Virus record (IMG/VR): IMGVR_UViG_3300017967_005797
Span: 1 to 24,637 of that record
DNA: 24,637 bases
From: a virus
Direction: 5' to 3' (one strand)
Shown here: positions 14,300 through 22,315 of the stretch, in pieces
How the letters are laid out: every line of letters begins with the position of its first letter
How positions within the stretch are numbered: position 1 is the first letter of the stretch
Position numbers and translations under genes: made by a program
The notes under the pieces: model-generated
Seen by the model: the letters and a program-made list of their open reading frames with translations, nothing else
The model's database searches: none
Told to the model about the DNA's origin: nothing

Positions 14300-15066
14300 C
14301 GTTCAATAAAATTCAAAATATCTTTTGCTATCATTTGATGACCTCTTTTATTAGGATGTCCATCCATTCCATCTTTTATGACATTCCTAGGTAAAGGAAT
14401 AAAAGATGGTTTTCCTCCAAGTTGTGTGAATACAGGCCAACCGTGAAAATTTTCTCCGTTTATTTGATTAAAAAATTCGTTATTAACAACTCTTCGAAAG
14501 AATTGTTTATTCGAATAGGACGAATGTATATTATCAAAACGTAATAAAGAGAAAAATTTATGTTCGATATTCCTAATTTCTAAAAATTCCTGTAAAAGAA
14601 ATATAGTTTTAATATCTTGTTCGATTTTCACTATTCCGAATTTTTTTCGAAATTCTTGCCATAAACTAAGATCATCCTGCGGCCGGCCGCCGGTTCTCCA
14701 TGTAGTAATATTCATTTTATATTTTTCAGGGGGTTTAAAATATGAGGTCTTGTCAGCAGTTTCAAAAAGAAACCTGTTAAATTCTGTCCATCCTACTAAA
14801 ACCATTTCTATATCATCATGGCCATTTTTTAAAATATATTCCATTAAAGATTCTGCTATTCTTTCGTTCGAATTTCCACACCTAGCTAGATTAACTAATT
14901 TCAAATCCAATTGTTCAGATACAATTTCTGGCCATTTCTTAAATCTGTAATCATAACCTTCTAAATATTCACCATGAACTTCTTTTATTGGAACGTGAGA
15001 ATGTTCTCCAGATGCTGTGAAACTACAACCCGATACCAATAATTTTTTCTTAGAAGACCCTAACAT
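14296..15066 (-). CDS. SGNH/GDSL-type hydrolase-like protein, copy 2
   Basis: A 256-residue paralogue of 13439-14299. Shared blocks include SSKKKLLVSGCSFT (Ser15), KKWPEIVSEQLDLKLVNLA, CGNSNERI, GHDDIEMVLVG and the terminal DGHPNKRGHQ (Asp235, His237). The middle third is diverged and shorter, so the two copies probably differ in what they bind. Its ATG lies 17 bases inside the carbamoyltransferase gene's 3' end. An odd GC-rich 12-base palindrome interrupts its AT-rich coding sequence at 14679-14690. Confidence 0.8.
   Translation of the reverse strand: MLGSSKKKLLVSGCSFTASGEHSHVPIKEVHGEYLEGYDYRFKKWPEIVSEQLDLKLVNLARCGNSNERIAESLMEYILKNGHDDIEMVLVGWTEFNRFLFETADKTSYFKPPEKYKMNITTWRTGGRPQDDLSLWQEFRKKFGIVKIEQDIKTIFLLQEFLEIRNIEHKFFSLLRFDNIHSSYSNKQFFRRVVNNEFFNQINGENFHGWPVFTQLGGKPSFIPLPRNVIKDGMDGHPNKRGHQMIAKDILNFIER
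14884..14937 (-). repeat. 54-base exact repeat, SGNH copy 2
   Basis: Partner of 14102-14155. Between the matching blocks the two genes differ strongly, which suggests that selection or conversion has kept the N-terminal half alike. Confidence 0.95.
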
Positions 15067-16378
15067 TGTATTTCCTTTGAAAGTTTAAAGAATCAGTTTC
15101 GTCATTTACTAATGGTTCATCCTTTATATTTAATGATGTATTTAGAATCATAGGACATCCGGTTTTGTTATACCATTCTTCCAATATAGGTCTAATCACA
15201 GACTCGCAATCTTTCTTTACTACCTGAACTCTTGCCGTTCCGTCAAAGTGTGTCACTGAACTATAATCATGTTTGGATTTTGCTACAAACTGCATGTATT
15301 CGTTCATAGGTCCTTCAAAATATTTATCAGCAAATTCTTCTAGTATTGCTGGAGCAAATGGTCTAAATTTTTGCCTTCTTTTGATTGTGTTTACCGTGTC
15401 TTTAATATCATAACGAGGGTCACCAATCAAAGAACGATTACCTAATGCCCTTGGTCCAAACTCAGCCTTTCCGTTAGCAACACCACATATTTTATGTTTT
15501 AATAAGTATTTTACAACATCGTGAGGGTTAATACTTCCTGTTATATTGTAACCTAAGTAAGCATTTTTCCATTCAATCTTCTCTTTTTTCACTAATGCAG
15601 CTGCACCCAAAGAACTTCCCGCATCACCAGGTGAAGGCATTATCCATATATTTTTGTTCTTAATCTTTGAATTTGCTACACAGTTTAACGCACATCCTCC
15701 CATTATAACTAAATTCTCATGTTTACATAAATCAACTAACTTCAAAAACTCATCTTCGTATAATTTTTGCGCTGACGCCGCTAAGTCTTCTTTTCTTGCT
15801 TCAGGTAATAAATTTCCAACACCCTTATGATTATTTCTATGTAATAAGAATTTTAAATCATGTATTGGTGAACCGTATGCAGCCATACCCATTGTAATAT
15901 ATTCATCACGATTGGGTTTTAAACCTATCCTCTGTGTTATCGCTGAATAAAATAGACCCAGAGAGTATGGATACCACCAAGAACTTATTTTCTTTAACTT
16001 GTTATTTTCTCCTCGCCATATAGAAATGGTATCCCATTCTCCTATTGCATCAACTATGAGTATATCACATGTGTCAAACTTTGATGTATAATATCCTGCA
16101 GCGGCATGTGATTCATGGTGGCCAAATGTAAAATCATACGATTCTTCCTGCTTTTTCCACTTCTGCCCAAAAATCAGACGCCTAAAATTCTTTTTAAAAC
16201 TTTTTTCATAGAAAGCAGTAACATCAGGTTTATAAAAACGTTTTAAATCTATAGAAATTTCTTTATCATTTTTAACTTTACTATACCTTTCTGCGTGAGA
16301 AGCAAAAAGTATTTTATTATCTTTTAAAAAAGTAAAAGCAGCGTCATGATATCCTTTTGAAATTCCTAATGTAATCAT
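15050..16378 (-). CDS. Carbamoyltransferase, NodU/CmcH family
   Basis: A 442-residue O-carbamoyltransferase, which moves a carbamoyl group from carbamoyl phosphate through an ATP-dependent carbamoyl-adenylate onto a hydroxyl, often of a sugar. Motifs in order: GISKGYHDAA (5-14), FGHHESHAAAGYY (85-97) with the metal-binding His pair, IVDAIGEWDT (108-117), MGGCALNCVAN (226-236), EFGPRALGNRSLIGDPR (306-322), FRPFAPAIL (338-346) and NTSLNIKDEPLVN near the end. It is shorter than NodU (about 560), but the C-terminal end (RKYNVRVF) looks natural. It overlaps the radical SAM gene by ATGA (16375-16378). Substrate unknown; a phage or host glycan is the likely acceptor. Confidence 0.9.
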   Translation of the reverse strand: MITLGISKGYHDAAFTFLKDNKILFASHAERYSKVKNDKEISIDLKRFYKPDVTAFYEKSFKKNFRRLIFGQKWKKQEESYDFTFGHHESHAAAGYYTSKFDTCDILIVDAIGEWDTISIWRGENNKLKKISSWWYPYSLGLFYSAITQRIGLKPNRDEYITMGMAAYGSPIHDLKFLLHRNNHKGVGNLLPEARKEDLAASAQKLYEDEFLKLVDLCKHENLVIMGGCALNCVANSKIKNKNIWIMPSPGDAGSSLGAAALVKKEKIEWKNAYLGYNITGSINPHDVVKYLLKHKICGVANGKAEFGPRALGNRSLIGDPRYDIKDTVNTIKRRQKFRPFAPAILEEFADKYFEGPMNEYMQFVAKSKHDYSSVTHFDGTARVQVVKKDCESVIRPILEEWYNKTGCPMILNTSLNIKDEPLVNDETDSLNFQRKYNVRVF

Positions 16379-17382
16379 CTTGTATAACTATCTAATAACC
16401 AGTTCTTTATCTGTTTTTCAACTAAGTTGTGCATCACAGGATAGTTTTTTCTATGCCGCATTTTGAATAACTGTTTATGTAATGTTTTATAGATTAAATT
16501 TAACTCATCTGTACTTAGATTCCACAAAGCACATGATTCTGGCTCCAATATTGTATTGTACCATAAACCCACATCATTTTCATGAGACCATTTTCCTATA
16601 TCTAACATTTCGTCCCAATTTTGTCTCATTGGATTTACTGCTATGGTTAGATTTCTTTTTCTTTCTTTACAATAGTTGTTGAAATATTCAAAATTAGCCA
16701 ACCATTTATCTAAATTACCATTCACCCTTATTTTTTCATATCTTTCCTTTATCAAACTATCGACAGATATATTCAATATCACATTAGTTTTTTCTAATAA
16801 GTCTTTAACCTTTTTTGTTAGAACAGTACCATTGGTAGCAAATGATACTCTACAGGCAGGATTCATTTCCGAAATGTCTTCACATATATCATAAACTAAT
16901 TTGTGTGTGAAAGGTTCACCTCCGTTAAATCGTATTTCCTCCAAATGAGGTATGAACTCTTTTAATTGTTCTCTTAACGCGTCATTGTATACCTGTTTGA
17001 TTGGTTCTAATTTATCTCTATTTTTCCTTATACTCGAGCTCTTAACCCCATCACACATAATACATTCTAAATTACAAATATTACTTATTTCCACCTCTAA
17101 CAATGAAGGATATTTTTTAACGGTAAATTTATCATAAGCGTTGGCTAAACACAATTCACCATTATCTCTTTGTTTCTTACAATTAAGGCAAGTATCGACA
17201 TATTCTTCGTTTTTTAATTGAGTTCTTTTATTTTCAAATTTTTCACCGAACCATATATCACTCAGTCCTTTTTCTTTACTCCAATGATCTATAGAATAAC
17301 GATCTGTACTTAACCCCCAACAAGGTGTAACAAAACCTTTTAAACCAAGGTACATATTATTACTAGGCGCTTTACAAAACAT
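16375..17382 (-). CDS. Radical SAM protein with N-terminal twitch-like cysteines
   Basis: A 335-residue radical SAM enzyme. The [4Fe-4S] motif CxxxCxxC is Cys103/Cys107/Cys110 (CNLECIMC), followed by RFNGGEPF (the GGEP SAM-binding motif) and SFATNGT. Before the core are Cys3 and Cys21 with Gly16 at a spacing like the first half of a SPASM/twitch domain, then Cys65, Cys68 and Cys78, suggesting a second cluster. Phage proteins of this N-terminal type are annotated as twitch-domain radical SAM proteins. The reaction and substrate are unknown; peptide or sugar modification is typical of the group. A purine-rich AAGGG lies before the ATG. It is coupled to the carbamoyltransferase and comes four bases after nrdA. 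Confidence 0.88.
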   Translation of the reverse strand: MFCKAPSNNMYLGLKGFVTPCWGLSTDRYSIDHWSKEKGLSDIWFGEKFENKRTQLKNEEYVDTCLNCKKQRDNGELCLANAYDKFTVKKYPSLLEVEISNICNLECIMCDGVKSSSIRKNRDKLEPIKQVYNDALREQLKEFIPHLEEIRFNGGEPFTHKLVYDICEDISEMNPACRVSFATNGTVLTKKVKDLLEKTNVILNISVDSLIKERYEKIRVNGNLDKWLANFEYFNNYCKERKRNLTIAVNPMRQNWDEMLDIGKWSHENDVGLWYNTILEPESCALWNLSTDELNLIYKTLHKQLFKMRHRKNYPVMHNLVEKQIKNWLLDSYTR

Positions 17383-17385
17383 TTT

Positions 17386-19176
17386 TTACCCTTCGCAGGC
17401 CAGACATTCTTCGTTGTTTACCATTGCGCTCATATCTAGCTCTTGAATGATTTGTCTTTCGATTTTCTTAGAAACTCTATCTGCTTTACCAATCTTTTCA
17501 CTACGACAATAATAAAGTGTTTTCAAACCTTTCTTCCATGCGAGGTAGTGTACCGCATGAAGGTATTTTATGTCTGCATTTGGTCGAAAGAACAGATTGA
17601 TTGATTGTGCTTGATCTATATATTCTTGCCGATCAGCCGCGTGTTCAATCAACCATCTTTGATCTATCTCCATACTTGTTTTGAAAACTTCTTTTTCGTA
17701 GTCGTCTAAACATCTCAGGTGTTGTACAGAACCATCATTTGAAACGATAGAGGACATAATTCTATCGAAGTCCAAGCTTTCATTCTCCGCACACTTTTGT
17801 TTTAATAACTCAACCAAATACTTATTCTTATTCATGTAAGAACCGCTCAAAGTATCCTGTCGATATGCATTAGCACGAAATGGTTCTACACTTGGTGATG
17901 TATTACCCATGATGATAGATGATGATGCGTTTGGTGCAATGGCTCGCATATGTGAAAACCTTTTCTTATAACCTTTCGCATCTGGTGCCTCGCCTCTTTC
18001 AACAGCTAATCTTTCATTTGCATAATCTAAACCTTCTTTAATGTGTTTTGCAATACGCATGTTCAATGACTTAGCCATTGCAGATTCAAATGGAATCATT
18101 TTGCTCTGTAACAAAGCGTGCCAACCGAGTTCACCAATACCAATACTGCGTTCACGCATTGCAGAATATTTTGCCCGAGAGATTTCGTTTGGTGCATTAT
18201 CGATAAAGTATTGTAGAACATTATCTAACATTTCAGCCACATCAAAAAGGAATTTTTTATCTTTTGACCACTCATCAAAATACTCAAGATTTACCGAAGA
18301 CAAGCAACAAACTGCTGTACGCTTTTCATCTGTTGGCAAAATGATTTCAGAACACAGATTGCTTTGTTTTACAGACAAACCTTTCTTCTTTAGCCACTCA
18401 GGCAGTTTTTCGTTAGATCGATCAATGAAGTGAATGTATGGTTCACCCGTCTGCATTCTCATTTCAAGAATACGCTGCCACAATTCTTTTGCTGACACTA
18501 CTTCACGAACTTCATCATTATGTGGATCAACCAGTTCCCATGAATCATCGGCCGATGGATCTGTCATACAGTTTTCTACTTTCTGCATAAACGCATCGCT
18601 GATGTTAATACCATGGTGTAGATTCAAGCATCGTAGATTCTGGTCACCAGTTGGTTTACGCATTTCAAGAAACAGTAAAACATCTGGGTGTGAAATGTCA
18701 AGATACGCAGCATAAGAACCACGGCGAGTTTTACCTTGACGATAAGCCAATGAAGATGCATCGTACATTTTCAAGTGTGGCATTACACCAGTGGATTTTT
18801 CGCCTGCACTACGAATACCAAAACCAACACCGACACCACCACCAAGCATAGACAACCAGTTTGTTTCTGATAGGTTGTCAACAAGACCTTCAGCTGTATC
18901 TTCGATATAGTTAAGATAACAACTGATAGGTAAACCTTTTGAACTACGACCAAACGATAGAATTGGAGTAGAATAACTCAACCAATGTTTTGAACTGTAA
19001 TCATATAATCTTTGTGCGTGTTCACCGTCACTTGCAAACTGTCTCGATACAAACGCAAATCGTTCTTGTGGTGAGATTTCTGTTTCCGTCATGTACGATT
19101 CTTTTAAGCGACGAATGCCATATTCATCTATCAAAGAATCACGATTGGGGTCTATCGTAAGTCCGTGGTGTTCCAT
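17386..19176 (-). CDS. nrdA: Class I ribonucleotide reductase, alpha subunit (short form)
   Basis: NrdA reduces ribonucleotides to deoxyribonucleotides with NrdB. This protein has 596 residues against about 760 in E. coli, because it begins near the catalytic barrel and lacks the N-terminal ATP-cone, so dATP feedback inhibition is expected to be absent. Active-site residues are present: Cys86 (ISCYL) and Cys290 (AVCCLS) as the redox pair, Asn273, Cys275 and Glu277 in NLCSE with the thiyl Cys275, the radical-transfer pair Tyr-Tyr in LKTLYYCRS, and the C-terminal Cys591/Cys594 (CLAC) that is re-reduced by thioredoxin or glutaredoxin. AGGAG precedes the ATG. The nrdB gene is 5 kb away on the same strand. 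Confidence 0.95.
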   Translation of the reverse strand: MEHHGLTIDPNRDSLIDEYGIRRLKESYMTETEISPQERFAFVSRQFASDGEHAQRLYDYSSKHWLSYSTPILSFGRSSKGLPISCYLNYIEDTAEGLVDNLSETNWLSMLGGGVGVGFGIRSAGEKSTGVMPHLKMYDASSLAYRQGKTRRGSYAAYLDISHPDVLLFLEMRKPTGDQNLRCLNLHHGINISDAFMQKVENCMTDPSADDSWELVDPHNDEVREVVSAKELWQRILEMRMQTGEPYIHFIDRSNEKLPEWLKKKGLSVKQSNLCSEIILPTDEKRTAVCCLSSVNLEYFDEWSKDKKFLFDVAEMLDNVLQYFIDNAPNEISRAKYSAMRERSIGIGELGWHALLQSKMIPFESAMAKSLNMRIAKHIKEGLDYANERLAVERGEAPDAKGYKKRFSHMRAIAPNASSSIIMGNTSPSVEPFRANAYRQDTLSGSYMNKNKYLVELLKQKCAENESLDFDRIMSSIVSNDGSVQHLRCLDDYEKEVFKTSMEIDQRWLIEHAADRQEYIDQAQSINLFFRPNADIKYLHAVHYLAWKKGLKTLYYCRSEKIGKADRVSKKIERQIIQELDMSAMVNNEECLACEG

Positions 19177-19185
19177 ATTTTCTCC

Positions 19186-19635
19186 TTAAAGGAAGGTTAT
19201 TGTGTTTTTAAAATATTCTGTGTCTGATACGATTTTTCGATTCTTTAAATGTTGTTCTTGTATTTTCTGTTTGCTTTGACCTTCATAAGCTACACCAATA
19301 CTGTCACGCAACATCATTTCAACGAGCATATTTTCTCTTTGTTCGATTGGGTCGTAAACTTTAAAGTCACCGAGTATACGACCGAATTTACCTCTACCAT
19401 CTTTTCGTGTGACGATTATACTTTCAGAATTTTCCGGTATTAGATTTTGTACATAGATTTTTGCGAACTTACCATACTTCTTCTCTTCCAAGTCTCTCGT
19501 TCGGCTCTCTGGTGTATCTATGCCTGCCAAACGAATGCGTTGATTCGTTAACCATATATCAAAACCAAGGTCAATATCTATATCGACAGTATCGCCATCA
19601 ACTACTCTTTTGATTATACATTTATATTCATACAT
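19186..19635 (-). CDS. Thermonuclease (SNase/TNase-like) family protein
   Basis: A 149-residue nuclease of the staphylococcal-nuclease fold. Key residues line up almost number for number with the reference enzyme: Asp13 and Asp15 in VVDGDT, Arg35 in IRLAGIDTPES with Asp40, Thr41 and Glu43, and Arg86 in KFGRILGD. All are present, so it should cleave DNA and RNA with calcium. There is no signal peptide, so it acts inside the cell; degradation of host nucleic acid to feed the nucleotide genes beside it is a reasonable inference. It overlaps thyX by eight bases and precedes nrdA by nine. Confidence 0.9.
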   Translation of the reverse strand: MYEYKCIIKRVVDGDTVDIDIDLGFDIWLTNQRIRLAGIDTPESRTRDLEEKKYGKFAKIYVQNLIPENSESIIVTRKDGRGKFGRILGDFKVYDPIEQRENMLVEMMLRDSIGVAYEGQSKQKIQEQHLKNRKIVSDTEYFKNTITFL

Positions 19636-20353
19636 AATCTACACCTTTGTAAAGAAACTTGCCATCCGAATCTTTAATAGCTTCTAACCTTTCTTCGTAT
19701 GCCACAACAAACTCATCAATCATAGGAAAAACGGGTTTGATCGCTTGTGCACATTTTCTTGCCAAATCAATATGTTCTTTCTGCGTACCATTTCCAGTAC
19801 GCAATGCAATATAATGAATCCAACTACGAAGAGTACCGTTTACATATAATGTAGACCGTGTAAGACCTTCTGGTAAAAGAGCTCTGGCCTGTTCTTTTGC
19901 GATACCTCTTTCAAGTGCATTTTCATATAGTCCATAAGCATCTTCCCAGGCCTTTTCTTGAGCCATATGCCAAAACTCTGCAAGAGCACTGTCTTCTACA
20001 GGAATGCTATTCTGACGATTCTTTTTATCTTGAACACGAGCCTTACGCATTACTGGTTTTGGATTATCAACCTTTGCGTATCGTTGACTAAACTCCTGAA
20101 AACTAAAACTCCTGTGCCGCAATAGTTGTCGAGCAATATCTCGTGTTGTTTGAACTTCAAGCACAACATTAGACATTTCAAAAATTGACCAATGGCCTTC
20201 TTTCATACAGTATCGTAACAGATTGTCCGAAGTGTCCGTATTTAACTGATTCTTTGGATTGCTTACACGAGCACAATATGACACAAAATCGTTTGCGTTT
20301 CTCAACTGTTCAATCACGGGTATTGTGTGAGCCACGAGGCTTACTTTATTCAT
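19628..20353 (-). CDS. thyX: Flavin-dependent thymidylate synthase
   Basis: ThyX methylates dUMP to dTMP using methylenetetrahydrofolate with FAD and NADPH, and is unrelated to ThyA. The signature RHRX7S is complete: RHRSFSFQEFSQRY at 79-92 (Arg79, His80, Arg81, Ser89). The C-terminal LRSWIHYIALRTGNGTQKEHIDLA holds the substrate-binding Arg and His residues of the family. Length 241 is normal. It is an often seen gene of marine T4-like phages and works with NrdA/NrdB in dNTP supply. The small membrane gene ends three bases before its ATG, with a GGAG inside that gap region as ribosome site. Confidence 0.95.
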   Translation of the reverse strand: MNKVSLVAHTIPVIEQLRNANDFVSYCARVSNPKNQLNTDTSDNLLRYCMKEGHWSIFEMSNVVLEVQTTRDIARQLLRHRSFSFQEFSQRYAKVDNPKPVMRKARVQDKKNRQNSIPVEDSALAEFWHMAQEKAWEDAYGLYENALERGIAKEQARALLPEGLTRSTLYVNGTLRSWIHYIALRTGNGTQKEHIDLARKCAQAIKPVFPMIDEFVVAYEERLEAIKDSDGKFLYKGVDYV

Positions 20354-20356
20354 ACT

Positions 20357-20476
20357 TTACTCCTTATCACTATCAACAGGCAACATTTTCGCTATCGCCT
20401 TTGTGGTTATATAAAAAAGAAAAACATTTAGTGATATCAACACGAACTTTGTGATCCATAACCATGTTATAGTCAT
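20357..20476 (-). CDS. Small single-span membrane peptide (39 aa)
   Basis: Not in the usual length range of gene finders, but well supported: AGGAG lies before the ATG at 20476, and that ATG overlaps the HNH gene's stop as ATGA. The product has one membrane helix (WLWITKFVLISLNVFLFYI, residues about 5-23) and a short polar tail ending LPVDSDKE. Its stop is three bases before thyX. No family recognised. It may be a small regulator of a membrane protein, which is only a guess. Confidence 0.7.
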   Translation of the reverse strand: MTITWLWITKFVLISLNVFLFYITTKAIAKMLPVDSDKE

Positions 20477-21294
20477 ACTTTTTTGCTCCTTAATGTATCA
20501 CTTATTTTTGCTTTGTGTTTTTTCTTATATGGTCCGCGCTTTTTACCTTTCCTAGCAGCACTTAGTTTTGCTCTAGTTTCTTCCGAAAATTCTCTACCTT
20601 TAAGAGAAGCACTTAGTTTTGCTTTATGTTCTTCCGAAAGTTTTCTACCTTTATTCCAAGGTATATTATCTTTAAGAGAAGCACTTAGTTTTGCTTTAGT
20701 TTCTTCTGAAAGCGGTTTACCTTTCCTAGCAGCACTTAGTTTTGCTCTAGTTTCTTCCGAAAATTCTCTACCTTTAAGAGAAGCACTTAGTTTTGCTTTA
20801 GTTTCTTCTGAAAGCGGTTTACCTTTATTAGCAGCACTTATTTTTGCTTTATGTTCTTCCGAAAGCGGTTTACCTTTTTTACCTTTATTAGCAGCACTTA
20901 TTTTTGCCTTACTTTCTTCTGAATGTGGTTTACCTTTTTTACCTTTCCTAGCAGCACTTATTTTTGCCTTAGTTTCTTCCGAAAGTTTTCTACCTCTTAT
21001 AAAACCTTTTGGTTGTTCACCCTCAAATGTTAAAATACTTTCACTTCCATTATTATACCAAACTTTACCTTTTTTAGAAGCACTCTGTGTTTCTCTTATT
21101 ATTTCCTCTTTTCCTATGATTCCGGATAAACCTTGCCACGCGACTTTATCCTGCCAACGACCATACAAACCATACAATACTTTATGGGCAATGGCATGAT
21201 CTTCAACGGTGAGTTCTACAAGATTGTTTGAATCGTCGGTTCCTCCAGCGTGACGAGGAATGATATGATGTTTATGGGTTGGATAAATAGACAT
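20473..21294 (-). CDS. HNH homing-type endonuclease with many NUMOD3 repeats
   Basis: A 273-residue protein. The HNH core is at the N-terminus: HKHHIIPRHAGGTDD (His9, His10) with Asn24 and His33 (VEDHAIAH), as in phage HNH nucleases. From about residue 105 to 255 there are eight full copies of a 17-residue unit of the form GKPLSEETKAKLSASLK, plus a degenerate ninth; this is the NUMOD3 DNA-binding motif, which usually occurs one to a few times. I start at the ATG at 21294 rather than 21321 because the family begins there and it clears the primase gene. The gene probably inserted between the primase and a small membrane gene. At the DNA level the repeats include an exact 85-base duplication. 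Confidence 0.85.
   Translation of the reverse strand: MSIYPTHKHHIIPRHAGGTDDSNNLVELTVEDHAIAHKVLYGLYGRWQDKVAWQGLSGIIGKEEIIRETQSASKKGKVWYNNGSESILTFEGEQPKGFIRGRKLSEETKAKISAARKGKKGKPHSEESKAKISAANKGKKGKPLSEEHKAKISAANKGKPLSEETKAKLSASLKGREFSEETRAKLSAARKGKPLSEETKAKLSASLKDNIPWNKGRKLSEEHKAKLSASLKGREFSEETRAKLSAARKGKKRGPYKKKHKAKISDTLRSKKV
20542..20800 (-). repeat. 85-base exact direct repeat within the NUMOD3 array
   Basis: 20542-20626 is identical to 20716-20800, an offset of 174 bases or 58 codons. The repeat spans more than one NUMOD3 unit, so the array grew by duplicating blocks of units, not one unit at a time. The change is in frame and keeps the protein open. Confidence 0.95.
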
Positions 21295-21305
21295 GTTATA
21301 AAACC

Positions 21306-22310
21306 TTAGCAACGACTCCATCTAGAAATCTCTAAAAACAATGATGTACCATTGTATGTATTCTCTTGAATCAACCTCTGTACATCGTGTCCGTTCATTG
21401 TCATTTCATTTATATCCTTCTCGTTTATATTCTTTGGCCAAACAACAACCGGAAAATCTTTCTCCCAAGCCTTTATCATCTGTTGCCGTATCTCTTTGTT
21501 TCTCGGTTGATTGTCATAAACCAACACACATTGGTTCGGTGTATACTGCTTCTCAATTCTGCTCAAATCAGAGTTACCAACGGCAATCGCATTTGAAATA
21601 AACAAACTATCAAGTGGACCTTCTACCACATATATCGTTTCATTCTCGTTTACTCTATCAATACCATAGAGCAATGGAAATGGACTGAACTTTGCTGTGT
21701 AGTAACGAAAAGGACTTTCGTCTATGGCTCGACAAGTAACGCCTGAAAGATTTTTGTATTTATCAAAAAACGGAATTCCAAGTCGATTCTCCACCTTACC
21801 CTTCATGTTCAATTCAAAATGTTTTTCAATTGGTGAGAAGTCGTCTATGTAATATAGCCTACCGTAATGCTTTCTAGGTATCTCTCTTTTCGCACAGTAT
21901 ATATAACAAGAGTGGTCATGATCCAATTCTGAAACTTTCGTATAGTATTCATCCAATATATTTTCTTGGGAGAACTTCGGGGTAGAAAATTCAAAGTCAT
22001 TATTTTTCTTTTGAAAACTTTTATTTGGTGACTCTTTAAATTTCTCCAATTTGTATTGATCAAACAAATGTGGATTAATATCTTTTAAAAAGAAACTAAA
22101 TGACTTAGATGCCGAACAGTTATGACATTTATAAGTAAGGTTTTCTTTGTTTTGATACAAATAACCTCTAGCCTTACTCTTATTTGTTTTAGAGTCACCA
22201 CATATAGGACATCTAAAATTAGAAAGAAAAGGATTGTTTTGTTTTAAACTATATCTATCTAAATGAATTGATAATAAATTGGCATACTTCACATCGAGCC
22301 AAAGCATCAT
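21306..22310 (-). CDS. DNA primase, T4 gp61-like
   Basis: A 334-residue primase that makes RNA primers for the lagging strand, working with the T4 gp41-type helicase. The N-terminal zinc-binding domain is FRCPICGDSKTNKSKARGY...YKCHNC (Cys34, Cys37, Cys62, Cys65), the wording of the T4 gp61 family. The Toprim domain follows: YVVEGPLDSLF (Glu230, Asp234) and VLVYDNQPRNKEI (Asp266 with Asn267). Length matches gp61 (about 340). Two ATGs are adjacent at 22310 and 22307; GAGG lies five bases upstream. It is the first gene of the leftward transcript and is driven by the promoter at 22340-22368. Confidence 0.93.
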   Translation of the reverse strand: MMLWLDVKYANLLSIHLDRYSLKQNNPFLSNFRCPICGDSKTNKSKARGYLYQNKENLTYKCHNCSASKSFSFFLKDINPHLFDQYKLEKFKESPNKSFQKKNNDFEFSTPKFSQENILDEYYTKVSELDHDHSCYIYCAKREIPRKHYGRLYYIDDFSPIEKHFELNMKGKVENRLGIPFFDKYKNLSGVTCRAIDESPFRYYTAKFSPFPLLYGIDRVNENETIYVVEGPLDSLFISNAIAVGNSDLSRIEKQYTPNQCVLVYDNQPRNKEIRQQMIKAWEKDFPVVVWPKNINEKDINEMTMNGHDVQRLIQENTYNGTSLFLEISRWSRC

Positions 22311-22315
22311 AAATA
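22308..22315 (+). promoter_or_regulatory. Possible T4-type late promoter, rightward
   Basis: CATAAATA reads right towards the gene at 22400 and matches the T4/cyanophage late form (N)ATAAATA in seven of eight positions. It overlaps the primase start codon, so it may be chance in AT-rich DNA. The distance to the ATG is about 85 bases. Confidence 0.3.

Noticed and set aside
15050-16378. Truncated carbamoyltransferase pseudogene
   Set aside because: It is about 120 residues shorter than NodU, but all motifs to the C-terminal NTSLN block are intact and the frame ends in a natural way with ATGA coupling upstream.
20483-21199. A 238-residue plus-strand open frame opposite the HNH gene
   Set aside because: Its repeats are only the reverse reading of the NUMOD3 units; the Leu/Ser-rich text has no family character and there is no ribosome site. 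The frame is open because the repeated units lack stops in that frame.
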